Shown here in pieces: positions 52,171 through 61,415 of a stretch of 64,000 nt of DNA. The stretch lies in NCBI RefSeq assembly GCF_947494555.1, contig NZ_CANLVF010000006.1, positions 227,374 through 291,373 of the forward strand, in the 5' to 3' direction. The stretch comes from an uncultured Roseibium sp. (lineage in GTDB: Bacteria; Pseudomonadota; Alphaproteobacteria; Rhizobiales; Stappiaceae). Position 1 is the stretch's first letter. The number at the start of each line of letters is the position of its first letter. The notes below the pieces were generated by a model. The model was not told where the DNA came from, searched no databases, and was given only the letters and a program-made list of their open reading frames with translations. The position numbers and the translations under genes are program-made.

Positions 52171-52216
52171 TTTAGCACTCCAATTCAATGAGCCCGAAAA
52201 CCTGAGCAAAAGCTGT

Positions 52217-53161
52217 TCAGGCCGCGGGCCGGGACTGTTCATGTATTGCAATGCAGCCGACATGCCTGTGATCCGTGCCACAGCACCCGCCAACCACTTG
52301 AATTTTAGGCAAGAATCGCAACAACTCGACACTCAGGCCGCCCAGTTCTCCGGGATCGCCATCGTCCAGGGTCTCGGCCTCGTCGAGTTCTGCATGGCTC
52401 ATGCGCGACGCATTGGACCTGATACCGCCGATCCGGGACGTCCACGAACCGCCGGATTCCAGCACATCGCGGAAATGATCCGGATGCGCACAGTTGATCA
52501 TGTAGTAGGCGGGCCCGCTGCTCGTTGCCTCGTCGACTTCCCCGATCGCGTCCGCCAGCGACTGGCCGGACGGCAGCCGGCCGTCGGTTTCCAGCGTGAA
52601 GGCAATCGCGATGGGAATGTCGACTTCAGCTGCCGCGCGCACCATGCCGACAGCTTCGCCGGCATGTGTCAGCGTCATGGCGCTGATCATGTCGACGCCG
52701 GCGCGGCCCAGCGCATGAATTTGCGGCGCATGGATCAGGAGGGCGTCCTGATAGGAAAGTGTTTCTTCCGGTGCATAGGCATCGCCTGAAGGGCCGACAA
52801 GCCCATTGACCAGGATCGGCAGTGCCTCCGTTTCGTGGCGCTCCCTTATACCGGAGACGAAACGCACGGCTCGTTCATTTGTCTGCAGGACTTTGGCGAC
52901 CGATAATCCAAGAGGTCCCGCCCAGGCGACACCGGCGCGCCATGTCGGCGCGTCAAGAACAAACCCGCGGCCGGACTGGCGGGCGATTTCCAGAAAACGC
53001 TCGTAATAAGCAACGAGGTCACGTCGTCCCTGCTCACTATCGAGAAGCACGGCTGCCGAGAAACACGGCAGGTCATATCCCTTGTCAAAGATCAGATGGG
53101 TCTCCAGTCCGCCATCCGACAAAAAGAACCGTTCGGCGTGAATAAGGTCATGAAATCGCAT
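52217..53161 (-). CDS. Homocysteine S-methyltransferase-family protein
   Basis: This 314-residue barrel protein carries the three zinc cysteines of the family: one in MINCAHP and the pair in VGGCCGTD near the end. It opens with FFLSDGGLETHLIF, the usual first strand. Family members transfer methyl from S-methylmethionine, betaine or other donors to homocysteine. The ATG at 53161 follows CAGGAG. It is divergent from a TetR gene across 185 bases, which probably controls it. Confidence 0.9.
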   Translation of the reverse strand: MRFHDLIHAERFFLSDGGLETHLIFDKGYDLPCFSAAVLLDSEQGRRDLVAYYERFLEIARQSGRGFVLDAPTWRAGVAWAGPLGLSVAKVLQTNERAVRFVSGIRERHETEALPILVNGLVGPSGDAYAPEETLSYQDALLIHAPQIHALGRAGVDMISAMTLTHAGEAVGMVRAAAEVDIPIAIAFTLETDGRLPSGQSLADAIGEVDEATSSGPAYYMINCAHPDHFRDVLESGGSWTSRIGGIRSNASRMSHAELDEAETLDDGDPGELGGLSVELLRFLPKIQVVGGCCGTDHRHVGCIAIHEQSRPAA

Positions 53162-53346
53162 GAAGCATTTCTCCTGTTTCGATACCGAGAGAAGTATGCG
53201 TGGCGGCGTCCGGCCGGTAGTGGTCGCGTGGTCCGGTTGCGGGAATTCATTTTCCGCTTTATTTTCAGTATTTAAGGAGATGTTGCCGCTGAAGGGCCTC
53301 GGATGGAGGAGCGTCAACTGGACTCACGGTACAGTGGGGGACGGCA

Positions 53347-53958
53347 TTGACCGGCAAAACCGACACACGCAGCAGGATCCTCGATATCGCGGAAGCCGCC
53401 GTGCTGGAAAAAGGCTTCGAGGCCACCTCAATCGAGGAAATCGTTGCCGGTGCCGAGATTTCGCGAGGCGGTTTCTTCTATCATTTCAAGGACAAGAATG
53501 CGCTCGCCCGCGCCATGCTGGAACGGTACATCGAGGTCGAGAACGCGCTTTACGACGATCTCTTTGCGCGTGCCCGGGAACTCAACGACGATCCATTCCA
53601 TTGCATGCTCATCGGGCTGAAACTGCTGGCTGAAATGCTGGAGGAAATGCCGACCGGGCATCCCGGATGCGTGATCGCCTCGACCGCCTATCAGGACAGG
53701 CTGTTCGACGACGGCGTCCGGGAGTTGAACCGGCAGGCGATACTTGGCTGGCGCAAGCGGTTTCGCGGCATGTTCGAGGAAATCGCGGAGATTTATGAGC
53801 CGCGCGAGGAGGTCAACCTCGATGCGCTCGGCGACATGGTGTCGGGCGTCGTCGAAGGAGGCCTCGTGTTGCAGCGTGCGCTGCGCGAACACAACAATGC
53901 GTCCGAGCAGATCATGCTGTTCCGAACCTATCTGAAACTGCTGTTCAGCCCGAAATAA
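53347..53958 (+). CDS. TetR-family transcriptional regulator
   Basis: This 203-residue protein has an N-terminal TetR helix-turn-helix (about 8-55, TRSRILDIAEAAVLEKGFEATSI and SRGGFFYHFKDKNAL) and a C-terminal ligand domain. It starts with TTG at 53347, a few bases after GGGGGA. It is divergent from the homocysteine methyltransferase-like gene and ends convergently with the endonuclease/phosphatase gene. Its ligand is unknown. Confidence 0.9.
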   Translation: MTGKTDTRSRILDIAEAAVLEKGFEATSIEEIVAGAEISRGGFFYHFKDKNALARAMLERYIEVENALYDDLFARARELNDDPFHCMLIGLKLLAEMLEEMPTGHPGCVIASTAYQDRLFDDGVRELNRQAILGWRKRFRGMFEEIAEIYEPREEVNLDALGDMVSGVVEGGLVLQRALREHNNASEQIMLFRTYLKLLFSPK

Positions 53959-53970
53959 TACGCGCGAGGC

Positions 53971-54696
53971 TCAGAACTCGATCGTGATCGGAACATGATC
54001 GCTCAGGCCGTTTCCCACCCAGTCGTCAAAGGTTCCGACCGAGAATTCCCTGATTTCATTCAGCCAGTCCTTCGGCGCGAAGACGAAATCGATATGATAG
54101 GTCGGGCCGTCGATCCGCCGGTCGCGCCAATAGTGCGTCGGCGTTGTTTCTTCACCTTGCCGCTCGCCAGTCACCGCGTGATAAGCGCTGCGCAAACCCA
54201 TTCCATCCAGGATTTCCACCTTGGCCATGTGATTGATGCGCCAGCCCGGCTTGTCCCAGATCTTGTTGCTGTTCCAGTCGCCGCCAATCACGGTCGGGCC
54301 GGCGGTTATGAAGTCGCGGTACTTGCCAAACGCCCGGCGGAGCGGTCCGCTCTGGTGCTTGCGGGTAACGCCGGCGCTGGCGTTTTGTGCCCAGACGGCA
54401 ATCAGATTGAACGCGCGTGGTCCGTTGACCCTAAGGGGCAGGATGAAACGAAGCGTCGGAAAGAACGGCTCAAAACGCGTGACTTTGTAATCGTTGAAAG
54501 CAAAGACACCCAGGCCCTTATTTGGGTTTGTTCCCATCCAGAGTGTCGAGCAGGCAGCCAGAGCGGTTTCACCGCGTTTTGCCAAAATATCCGGGTGTGC
54601 GCATTCCGATATCACGGCAATGTCCGGCCGCTCTGACAGCAAGGCATCCGCCTTGCGGTGCAGCGCCATGTTGCAATTCCAAAAGACCAGGCGCAC
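53971..54696 (-). CDS. Endonuclease/exonuclease/phosphatase-family protein
   Basis: This 241-residue protein has the EEP fold with the usual catalytic blocks: WNCNM at the N-terminus, Glu in ISECAHP, GGDWNSN (about residue 138), HIDFVFAP and SDHVPI at the end. It has no signal peptide and starts with GTG at 54696. Whether it acts on nucleic acid or phosphoesters is unknown. It is convergent with the TetR gene and stands apart from the Liv operon upstream. Confidence 0.88.
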   Translation of the reverse strand: MRLVFWNCNMALHRKADALLSERPDIAVISECAHPDILAKRGETALAACSTLWMGTNPNKGLGVFAFNDYKVTRFEPFFPTLRFILPLRVNGPRAFNLIAVWAQNASAGVTRKHQSGPLRRAFGKYRDFITAGPTVIGGDWNSNKIWDKPGWRINHMAKVEILDGMGLRSAYHAVTGERQGEETTPTHYWRDRRIDGPTYHIDFVFAPKDWLNEIREFSVGTFDDWVGNGLSDHVPITIEF

Positions 54697-54800
54697 GTCA
54701 CGAACGACGCGTCATGTGCCGCGTCGCCCCGGCATCCAGGCAAGCAGCCAGAACAAGAGTTCGCGGCGAAGCTCCAAATTCCATCGCTGATTTCCTCCGC

Positions 54801-55751
54801 TTAATCTTTCCGGAATTTCACCGCCGGTGACTTCTCGGGCAAGAGCCCTGCCCGGAACCGTTGCAGGACAACCTGGAGCAGGAGGCCGACAAGCAGCATG
54901 CGGATGAAGGAGCTGCGGGTCGCCCATTCCGGCGGCAGGCGATTGGTGAATATTTCCGTGACGGACCAGATTGTCCAGATGCTCAAGGCTCCCAGGATTG
55001 CCCCCCTGTTGTTCCCGGAACCACCTGCCATCAGCATGACCCAGACAAGGAATGTCGTCAGCAGCGGGTCGGTTGCCGTCGGAGACAGGAAGCGGAAGTA
55101 ATGCGCTGAAAGACCGCCTGCAATGCCCATGACGGCGCAGCCGATCACAAAGGTCTGGACGCGGAATTTCTCGACATTCTTTCCCGCCGCAGCGGCCGAG
55201 TTCTCGTTGTCCCGGATAGCGCGCAAACTGCGGCCCCAGGGACTGTCATAGAGACGCGTCGTCGCAACATAGACAAGCAAAACAATCATCCAGACAAAGC
55301 CCAGAAAGGCGACGTCCGACATGCGTCCCGTTGTGAAGTCCGCAAAGGGCCGCGGGATTCTCGATATCCCGAGACTGCCGTTGGTCAGCCAGCTCTCATT
55401 GACGAAGACAAGCCGCAGGATCTCGGCAATGCCGATGGACGCCATGGCGAGATAGTCGCTTTTCAGCCGCACGCAGATCCGCGCAACTGCCCAGCCGGTC
55501 AGACCCGCAACGATTGCGGCACCGAGCAGTCCGATTGGGACGGGCATGGAGAAGCCACCAAGATGCCTGCCGGAGGACGCGGTCGCCAGGATCGCGGAAG
55601 TGTAAGCGCCGACCCCGTAAAAGCCAGCGATGCCCGCATTGAACAATCCGCCCATACCCCACTGAACGTTGAGGGCAAGGCACAGCAATGCGTAGATGCC
55701 GCCCAGGATCAGAAGGCTGACGACGTAAAAGAAAAGACCGGTCAGCTCCAC
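54801..55751 (-). CDS. livM: Branched-chain amino acid-type ABC permease (LivM)
   Basis: This 316-residue permease has eight to nine membrane helices and the LivM signature region with GRSLRAIRDNENSAAAAGKNV facing the ATPase (about 190-210). It starts with GTG at 55751, overlapping the stop of the LivH gene (TAGTG). It is the last gene of the livK-G-F-H-M run. The true substrate may be an aromatic or other compound and not a branched-chain amino acid, given the neighbouring enzymes. Confidence 0.9.
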   Translation of the reverse strand: MELTGLFFYVVSLLILGGIYALLCLALNVQWGMGGLFNAGIAGFYGVGAYTSAILATASSGRHLGGFSMPVPIGLLGAAIVAGLTGWAVARICVRLKSDYLAMASIGIAEILRLVFVNESWLTNGSLGISRIPRPFADFTTGRMSDVAFLGFVWMIVLLVYVATTRLYDSPWGRSLRAIRDNENSAAAAGKNVEKFRVQTFVIGCAVMGIAGGLSAHYFRFLSPTATDPLLTTFLVWVMLMAGGSGNNRGAILGALSIWTIWSVTEIFTNRLPPEWATRSSFIRMLLVGLLLQVVLQRFRAGLLPEKSPAVKFRKD

Positions 55752-56641
55752 TACAACAACCTCCCCTTGAAGAGGCCCTGCGGGCGGAAAATCAAAAGAG
55801 CGATCATGATTATAAAGGCGACTGCCGTCTTGTAAGAAGGCGAAATCAACGCGTCATCGCCAATCCAGTGATAGGACGACAGTTCTTCCGCCATGCCGAT
55901 GATGAAACCACCTGCCATCGCCCCCATTGGCTTGCCGATCCCGCCAAGAACTGCCGCTGCGAACATGGGCAACAGCAGGTTCCAACCGAGGTTCGGGTGG
56001 GCTGATGTGTTGAGTGCCGCGAACGCTCCGGCAATAGCGGCGAGCGCCGCACCGATGATCCATGTCCAGCGCACGACTTTCGCCGTATCGAGCCCCGAGA
56101 CTTCGGCGAGTTCGGGATCATCGGCAACGGCGCGCATGGAGCGGCCGGTTTTCGTCGCGGTCAGGAAAAAATGCAACAGTACGGCGATGACCGCTGTCAC
56201 CACGATCGCCTGCAGGTGAAGAACCGAAACGCGAAACGTGTCGAACAGAACCAGCGGCGGGCGAACGCCGGCAACGAGGACCTGGTTCTCCGATCCCCAG
56301 ACAAGCTGGATCAGCGAGCGGAAGACCAGTGCGATGCCGAAGGATGAAATGACGGTGTAGATCGTGGGCAGGTCCCTGAGCGGTTTGTAAAAAAACCGGT
56401 CGACAAAGAGCGCTGCGAATATCGTCAAGGCCATGCCGAAGGGAATCAGCAAGAGAGGATTCACCGGCATGAGCGCGGCAGCGGCAAGAATTCCGTAGGC
56501 CCCAAGTGTCATCAGGTCGCCGTGGGCGAAATGGGCAAAGCGCAAGATGCCGAAGATCATCGAGATACCGACGGCGCCCAATGCATAAATGCTGCCGATT
56601 GTCAGGGCTGGAAAGAGGTAGAAATTGACGAACTCCGTCAT
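55751..56641 (-). CDS. livH: Branched-chain amino acid-type ABC permease (LivH)
   Basis: This 296-residue permease has about eight helices, with LivH hallmarks SIYALGAVGISMIFGILRFAHFAHGD at the N-terminus in two parts and SMRAVADDPELAEVSG as the ATPase-docking loop. It overlaps both neighbours by a few bases, so it is tightly coupled to LivF and LivM. Confidence 0.92.
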   Translation of the reverse strand: MTEFVNFYLFPALTIGSIYALGAVGISMIFGILRFAHFAHGDLMTLGAYGILAAAALMPVNPLLLIPFGMALTIFAALFVDRFFYKPLRDLPTIYTVISSFGIALVFRSLIQLVWGSENQVLVAGVRPPLVLFDTFRVSVLHLQAIVVTAVIAVLLHFFLTATKTGRSMRAVADDPELAEVSGLDTAKVVRWTWIIGAALAAIAGAFAALNTSAHPNLGWNLLLPMFAAAVLGGIGKPMGAMAGGFIIGMAEELSSYHWIGDDALISPSYKTAVAFIIMIALLIFRPQGLFKGRLL

Positions 56642-57357
56642 CCGGCGGCACCTCCCAGAAAGAGGCGGCGGACGTCTTCATCGGCCAGCAGCTCCTGTCC
56701 GGTCCCGCTGATGTGGTTGCGGCCGTTGACCAGGATATGCCCGTGATCGGCAATCTGAAGCGCCTGGCGCGCGTTCTGTTCGACCATCAGGATCGTGATT
56801 CCGGTTTTACGGATATCGAGGAGCAAATCGAAAATCCGCTCCAGGTAGGCGGGAGACAGTCCGGCCGTCGGTTCGTCCAGAAGAACAAGCTTCGGATCGC
56901 TCATCAGCGCACGGCCCATGGCGACCATCTGCCTCTGCCCGCCCGACAGTTCGCCAGCGGGCTGCCCAAGCTTGCCGTTGAGGTCGGGAAAGAGCGCCAG
57001 CACCTTGCCGAGGGTCGCTTTCTTGTCATGCGGTGGCGCGGCATATGTTCCGACATCAAGATTTTCAGCCACCGTCATGGAGGGGAAGACATTCTTGCTC
57101 TGCGGCACTGCTGAAACGCCGAGCGGCACAAGCGCAGACGTCTTGCAGCCGATCAGTTCCCGTTCGCCAAGCCTGATGGAACCGGCGGCGACATGTGTGA
57201 GCGCGAAAATCGACTTCAGGAGGGTCGACTTGCCCGCACCATTCGGGCCCAGGATCACGGCTATTTCCGCCGGTTCTACGCTGAGCGAAATCTCCTCGAT
57301 GATCGGAGGGCCGCCATATCCTGCCGTCAGCCCCTCAACGGAAAGCTGCTCGGTCAT
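56638..57357 (-). CDS. livF: ABC transporter ATP-binding protein (LivF)
   Basis: This 239-residue ATPase has Walker A GPNGAGKSTLLKSI, signature LSGGQRQMVAMGRAL and Walker B LVLLDEPTAGLSP, as in LivF. The ATG at 57357 overlaps the LivG stop (ATGA), and its stop overlaps the LivH start. Confidence 0.93.
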   Translation of the reverse strand: MTEQLSVEGLTAGYGGPPIIEEISLSVEPAEIAVILGPNGAGKSTLLKSIFALTHVAAGSIRLGERELIGCKTSALVPLGVSAVPQSKNVFPSMTVAENLDVGTYAAPPHDKKATLGKVLALFPDLNGKLGQPAGELSGGQRQMVAMGRALMSDPKLVLLDEPTAGLSPAYLERIFDLLLDIRKTGITILMVEQNARQALQIADHGHILVNGRNHISGTGQELLADEDVRRLFLGGAAG

Positions 57358-58127
57358 AGACGGGCCTCATATTTTCCACCACCGAAGTAGGCTTCGATCA
57401 CGCGTTCATCCTGCCTGACCTCTTCAACTGTTCCCTCTGTCAGCAAGGCTCCCTGCGCCATCACAAGAACGTGGTCACACAGCCTGGAGACATAGTCGAG
57501 ATCATGCTCAATAAGACAGAAAGTGAGATCCCGTTCCTTGTTCAGCATCAGGATCTTGTCGGCCAGTTTTCCAAGCAGTGTCCTGTTGATCCCCGCTCCG
57601 ATCTCGTCAAGCAGGATAATCTTCGGATCCCGCATCAGCGCACGGCCGAGTTCAACAAGCTTTTTTTGACCGCCAGAGAGGTTGCCGGCCTTTTCGTCGA
57701 TCACATGCTCCAGTTCGAGCAGACGGACGGTTTCACGTGCGGTCTCGTAGATCCGCCGCTCTTCCGCCGAATAGCTGCCGCGCCGGAATACGACATTAAG
57801 GACGTTCTCACCGTCCGGCGCATCAGCCGACGCCATCAGGTTTTCAAGGACGGAGAGCCTGGAGAATTCGTGCGGGATCTGAAAGGTTCGCGCGAGGCGC
57901 GCCTCTGCCCGCTGGTAAGGCTTCAGGCCGGTGATATCCCGCCCGTCAAATAGCACGCGCCCCGAGGTCGGCCGGACTGCTCCGGCAATGACATTGAACG
58001 CCGTTGTCTTGCCCGCACCATTGGGTCCGATCAGACCGGTTATGCGGCCTGCGCCGATCTCGAAGCTTGCATGGTCAACCGCCCGCAAACCGCCGAAATC
58101 GACGCAGATCTTGTCAAGTTGAATCAC
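57354..58127 (-). CDS. livG: ABC transporter ATP-binding protein (LivG)
   Basis: This 257-residue ATPase has Walker A GPNGAGKTTAFNVIAG, signature LSGGQKKLVELGRAL and Walker B IILLDEIGAGINRT (the Asp-Glu pair keeps its catalytic Glu). It starts with GTG at 58127, with GGAGC almost touching the codon. It follows the binding protein gene by 11 bases. Confidence 0.92.
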   Translation of the reverse strand: MIQLDKICVDFGGLRAVDHASFEIGAGRITGLIGPNGAGKTTAFNVIAGAVRPTSGRVLFDGRDITGLKPYQRAEARLARTFQIPHEFSRLSVLENLMASADAPDGENVLNVVFRRGSYSAEERRIYETARETVRLLELEHVIDEKAGNLSGGQKKLVELGRALMRDPKIILLDEIGAGINRTLLGKLADKILMLNKERDLTFCLIEHDLDYVSRLCDHVLVMAQGALLTEGTVEEVRQDERVIEAYFGGGKYEARL

Positions 58128-58138
58128 GCTCCGAAAGC

Positions 58139-59338
58139 TTATTCGACAATCGCGGTCTGCTTGTAGCCGTCGCCATCGACAACGAATTTGCCGATGAAAC
58201 CGCCGACATCGCCATTGTCGTCGAATTCGGCATTCCCGCTGGCGCCATCATAGTCGATGTCCTTGCCTTCCTTGATGAGGGCAACGGCCTTTTCCCATTC
58301 GCCTGGCCCGACTTTCTCGCCCGGAGCCATCGCGACGTCACGAAGCGCCTGTGCCATCTTGGCCCGGTCGGTCGACCCGGCCTTTTCGATTGCCAGCAGT
58401 GCAAGGAACGTTGCGTCGTAGGTCTGGTCCACAAACGCCTTGTCCGCACCTTCGCCATATTCGGCGTTGAAGGCGTCATGCAGCGTTTTCTGGGCCGGAT
58501 TTTCGGCTGGCGACGTCGGGGAGGAGAAGAATGACGTTTTCAGCGCATCAGCGCCAACGTTCTGGATCAGGAGTTCGTCCCGCAAGCCGTCAGTGCCGAC
58601 GAACTTGTCGAAGAGGCCACCCTCAATTGACTGCCTGACGATCTTGCCGCCGCTGTCACCCGCATAGGCGATGACGACCAGGGCTTCCGCGTCGTCCTTT
58701 GCAAGACTTGCCAGCTCAGACCGGTAGGAATCCTTCTTTTCCTCGTGCTTGTTCTCTGCAACGATCTCACCACCGGCCTTCTTGTAAGCGTCCATGAAGG
58801 TCTGACCGATACCAACGCCGTAGTCATTGTTCACGTAGGTAACCGCGACCTTGTTGAGGCCTTCATCCAGAACCATCTTGGCGAGGATTTCGCCCTGGTA
58901 GTTGTCGGAAGGAACGATGCGGAAGACAAGACCATCGTCCTGCAGATCCGTCATCGCGGGAGACGTTGCGGTCGGCGAAATCTGGGCAACGCCTGCCGGG
59001 ATAATGGCCGCTTCTGCCGCTGCAATCGTCGTGCCGGACATCAGCGACCCCATGACAATTGGCACGTTTTCGATATTGACCAGCTTCTGTGCGGCGTCGA
59101 CCGCACCTTGCGCCGTGCCCGTGGTATCGCCGTAGACCGCGACCACTTCGCCTCCCAGCAATCCGCCCTGGTCATTGACGTGTTTGACGGCCAGGTTCGC
59201 GGCATTCTGCAGCGGCGGAATGAAGTTGGCGATCGGACCCGTGATGTCCATCAGGATCCCGATCTTGGTCTCCGCAAAAGCCAGCGAGCTGGTGCCCAGC
59301 ATCAGGGCGGCTGCGGCAAGTGTCGTCAATGTCTTCAT
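58139..59338 (-). CDS. Periplasmic binding protein of the Liv-type ABC transporter (LivK-like)
   Basis: This 399-residue protein has a signal peptide (MKTLTTLAAAALMLG, end near AFAET) and a type I periplasmic binding fold like LivK, with IGILMDITGPIA and VAVYGDT segments. The start follows GAGGGGAAG. It heads the Liv-type operon. The ligand is unknown; linkage to the bicupin and GntR genes upstream on the same strand suggests an aromatic compound or amino acid derivative. Confidence 0.9.
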   Translation of the reverse strand: MKTLTTLAAAALMLGTSSLAFAETKIGILMDITGPIANFIPPLQNAANLAVKHVNDQGGLLGGEVVAVYGDTTGTAQGAVDAAQKLVNIENVPIVMGSLMSGTTIAAAEAAIIPAGVAQISPTATSPAMTDLQDDGLVFRIVPSDNYQGEILAKMVLDEGLNKVAVTYVNNDYGVGIGQTFMDAYKKAGGEIVAENKHEEKKDSYRSELASLAKDDAEALVVIAYAGDSGGKIVRQSIEGGLFDKFVGTDGLRDELLIQNVGADALKTSFFSSPTSPAENPAQKTLHDAFNAEYGEGADKAFVDQTYDATFLALLAIEKAGSTDRAKMAQALRDVAMAPGEKVGPGEWEKAVALIKEGKDIDYDGASGNAEFDDNGDVGGFIGKFVVDGDGYKQTAIVE

Positions 59339-59385
59339 GCTTACTTCCCCTCATCGCTTTTTCATTTGTCCAAGGTACCCGTTCG

Positions 59386-60483
59386 TTACCTCCCTGACGG
59401 GCTTAGAACCTCGGTTTCAAACCGGCCCGGCAGGCTGACTTCAAGCAGCTGAAGGTCGGTCGTTGCGCCCGCGTATCGCGTCGCCATCTTCGGCGGGACC
59501 ACGAAGGCGTCTCCGGCAGACAGGCGGTAAGGGTCTTTGTCTTCGCCCTCGAGTGTCATTTCGCCTGCCAGCACAAAGTTGAACAGAATATCGCAGTCGT
59601 GCCGCGTCCACGGTGACATATCTCCGGTGGGACGCGCTACCATAACAGATGCCACCCCTTTGGTGTTGTCGCAGATCGTCGTGTCACGCGCCTCGAAGCC
59701 CGGAATGCGAAACGGCTCAAAGGCAGCGTCTTTTGCCAGGTTATGGACAAATTTCTGGCCTTGCCATTCCCTGTCCGGCCGCTCGACCGGCGTCGGCAGT
59801 TCCATCTCGTGGTCGATCTCGGTGATGTGCTCGGCCGGAACGCCGATTTCGATCACCTCAATGCCGTCCGCAGCGTGCATCACACGATGCCGGATCTCCG
59901 GAGGCTGGATAAAACAGTCGCCTGCCGTCAGCCGGCGTATGCCTCCCTGATCCTCATAGAGGACATCCACCCAACCCCGCACACAGAAGATCAGCTGGAA
60001 GCCGACCTTGTGGAAATGCACCATGTCAGGCACCGGGCCATCAGGTACGCGGATGTGAGACGCGATCATCGCACCGCCAAGCCGTGTGGGGACAAGATCG
60101 CGGTATTCCATTCCCGCGCGGCCAATCACCCAGGGCGCCTGATCGGCGAGCCTGCGTACAACAAAGGCATGCTGTGTTTCCGGAAGGACGAGCGGTGGAT
60201 TCAATTCGTCAATTTCGACCCGAGTGCCGCCCGGTGAAACGAGGAGCCGTTCGCCCGCCGCGAATTCATCGGGGTCACCGGTGAGAATCCGCAGCGTTCC
60301 GGGTGCGTCCGGAGCATCTTTTTCAACACGCACTCTCAGTCCATGGCCGGAAAATACAGCAATTTCCGGGCTGTCGGCAGGATAGATCATGTCCAGCCGC
60401 ATTTTCAGCGTTTTGGTGAAAAAGGGCAGGTCTCCACCGAGGTCGTTGGTTGGAAGCCGTACTTCTGCTCTCGTTTCCATCAT
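59386..60483 (-). CDS. Bicupin protein (homogentisate/gentisate dioxygenase-like superfamily)
   Basis: This 365-residue protein has two cupin modules. The first (about 150-215) keeps metal-type residues in VHFHKVGFQLIF and later PPEIRHRVM, while the second (about 280-345, TRHDCDILFNFVLAG) lacks a full set of metal-binding His/Glu residues. The N-terminal part is unlike a plain cupin. It may be a ring-cleaving or ligand-binding enzyme, but the substrate is not recognised. It lies between livK and the GntR gene on the same strand, 47 bases upstream of livK. Confidence 0.76.
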   Translation of the reverse strand: MMETRAEVRLPTNDLGGDLPFFTKTLKMRLDMIYPADSPEIAVFSGHGLRVRVEKDAPDAPGTLRILTGDPDEFAAGERLLVSPGGTRVEIDELNPPLVLPETQHAFVVRRLADQAPWVIGRAGMEYRDLVPTRLGGAMIASHIRVPDGPVPDMVHFHKVGFQLIFCVRGWVDVLYEDQGGIRRLTAGDCFIQPPEIRHRVMHAADGIEVIEIGVPAEHITEIDHEMELPTPVERPDREWQGQKFVHNLAKDAAFEPFRIPGFEARDTTICDNTKGVASVMVARPTGDMSPWTRHDCDILFNFVLAGEMTLEGEDKDPYRLSAGDAFVVPPKMATRYAGATTDLQLLEVSLPGRFETEVLSPSGR

Positions 60484-60519
60484 CTGCTGCCCGTCAATCC
60501 TCGTTGTGCGCCCATCTTT

Positions 60520-61206
60520 TCAACCGGCCTTTCGAGCGCTTTTTTCCGCCTGCAGATATTCATGCGCGGCGAGGTAAGCGGCTTCACCGTCAAAAACGAA
60601 GCGCAGGATACGATCAGAGGCGGCAACGGCGTCCCGGCTGCGAAACGCTTCATAAAGGCGCGTGTTGCCCTCTACGATGACCGGGTGATTGGCGGAATCG
60701 GCGAAGGTCATCATGCGAACCGCCTGCACTTGCGTCATGTAGCGTTGCAACGTCTTGCGCAGCGATGAGTTCGAAACGGCGCTGATCCAGCCATTGCGGA
60801 AAATCTCGCAAGCCCTGAACAGCTTCTCCTGATCTTTGGCCGCCATCGCAGCGCGGGCACTTTTAAGAACCTTGTCCAGATCGGCCAATTCATCATCGGA
60901 AAGATCCTGCGCCGCCAGTGCCGCCGCTCGCGGTTCGAGCAAGCGCCGCAGATCAAAAATCTCGAGTATTTCCCGGTGATCAATTCTGGGAAGCACAAAT
61001 CCTTTGGTCGTCTGCTCCAGATATCCTTCATGGGCAAGGCGCATGAGCGCGTCGCGTGCAGGCATGCGCGAAACGCCGAATTCCGCTGCCACGGCGGTGT
61101 CCACCAACCGTTCCTGCGGAGCAATGTCGCCTTTCTGGATGCGGCCCATCAGGACATCATGGATCTGCACGCTCGTGCTCGGTGAGGGTGTTGGAGCGGA
61201 TGTCAA
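60520..61206 (-). CDS. GntR-family (FCD/FadR subfamily) transcriptional regulator
   Basis: This protein of about 228 residues has an N-terminal GntR winged helix (IQKGDIAPQERLVDTAVAAEFGVSR in two parts, at about 20-70) and an all-helical FCD ligand domain with metal-type His residues. The start is unclear: TTG at 61206 follows GAGGAGGGAG at a long distance, and the frame is open to TTG 61245. It is divergent from the kynureninase-like gene, and paired GTATAC sites lie in the gap. It likely represses the bicupin/Liv operon and the divergent gene. Confidence 0.85.
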   Translation of the reverse strand: MTSAPTPSPSTSVQIHDVLMGRIQKGDIAPQERLVDTAVAAEFGVSRMPARDALMRLAHEGYLEQTTKGFVLPRIDHREILEIFDLRRLLEPRAAALAAQDLSDDELADLDKVLKSARAAMAAKDQEKLFRACEIFRNGWISAVSNSSLRKTLQRYMTQVQAVRMMTFADSANHPVIVEGNTRLYEAFRSRDAVAASDRILRFVFDGEAAYLAAHEYLQAEKSARKAG

Positions 61207-61248
61207 ACCTGCGATATCTCCCTCCTCGGTCACCTGATACAGCAAAAA

Positions 61249-61355
61249 TCGTATACAGAAACTCAGCCATCACCCGACTGAATTCATCTCGTGAAGTACT
61301 CAAAGGGCTAAAACCAGTTCCTTTAAGCTTGAACTAATTCAAAAACTGTATACGA
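61249..61355. promoter_or_regulatory. Two inverted GTATAC-core sites between the GntR and kynureninase-like genes
   Basis: TCGTATACAG (61249-61258) and CTGTATACGA (61346-61355) are exact reverse complements over ten bases, each centred on GTATAC and about 97 bases apart. FCD-type GntR regulators bind palindromic sites with TnGTnnnACnA-like form, so these are strong candidate operators for autoregulation and control of the divergent gene. Confidence 0.7.
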
Positions 61356-61415
61356 ATATTTCCCAATTGGTCAACACTTACGAAGCCACAATCAGCCAGA
61401 GCCTTGGAGGGGTGC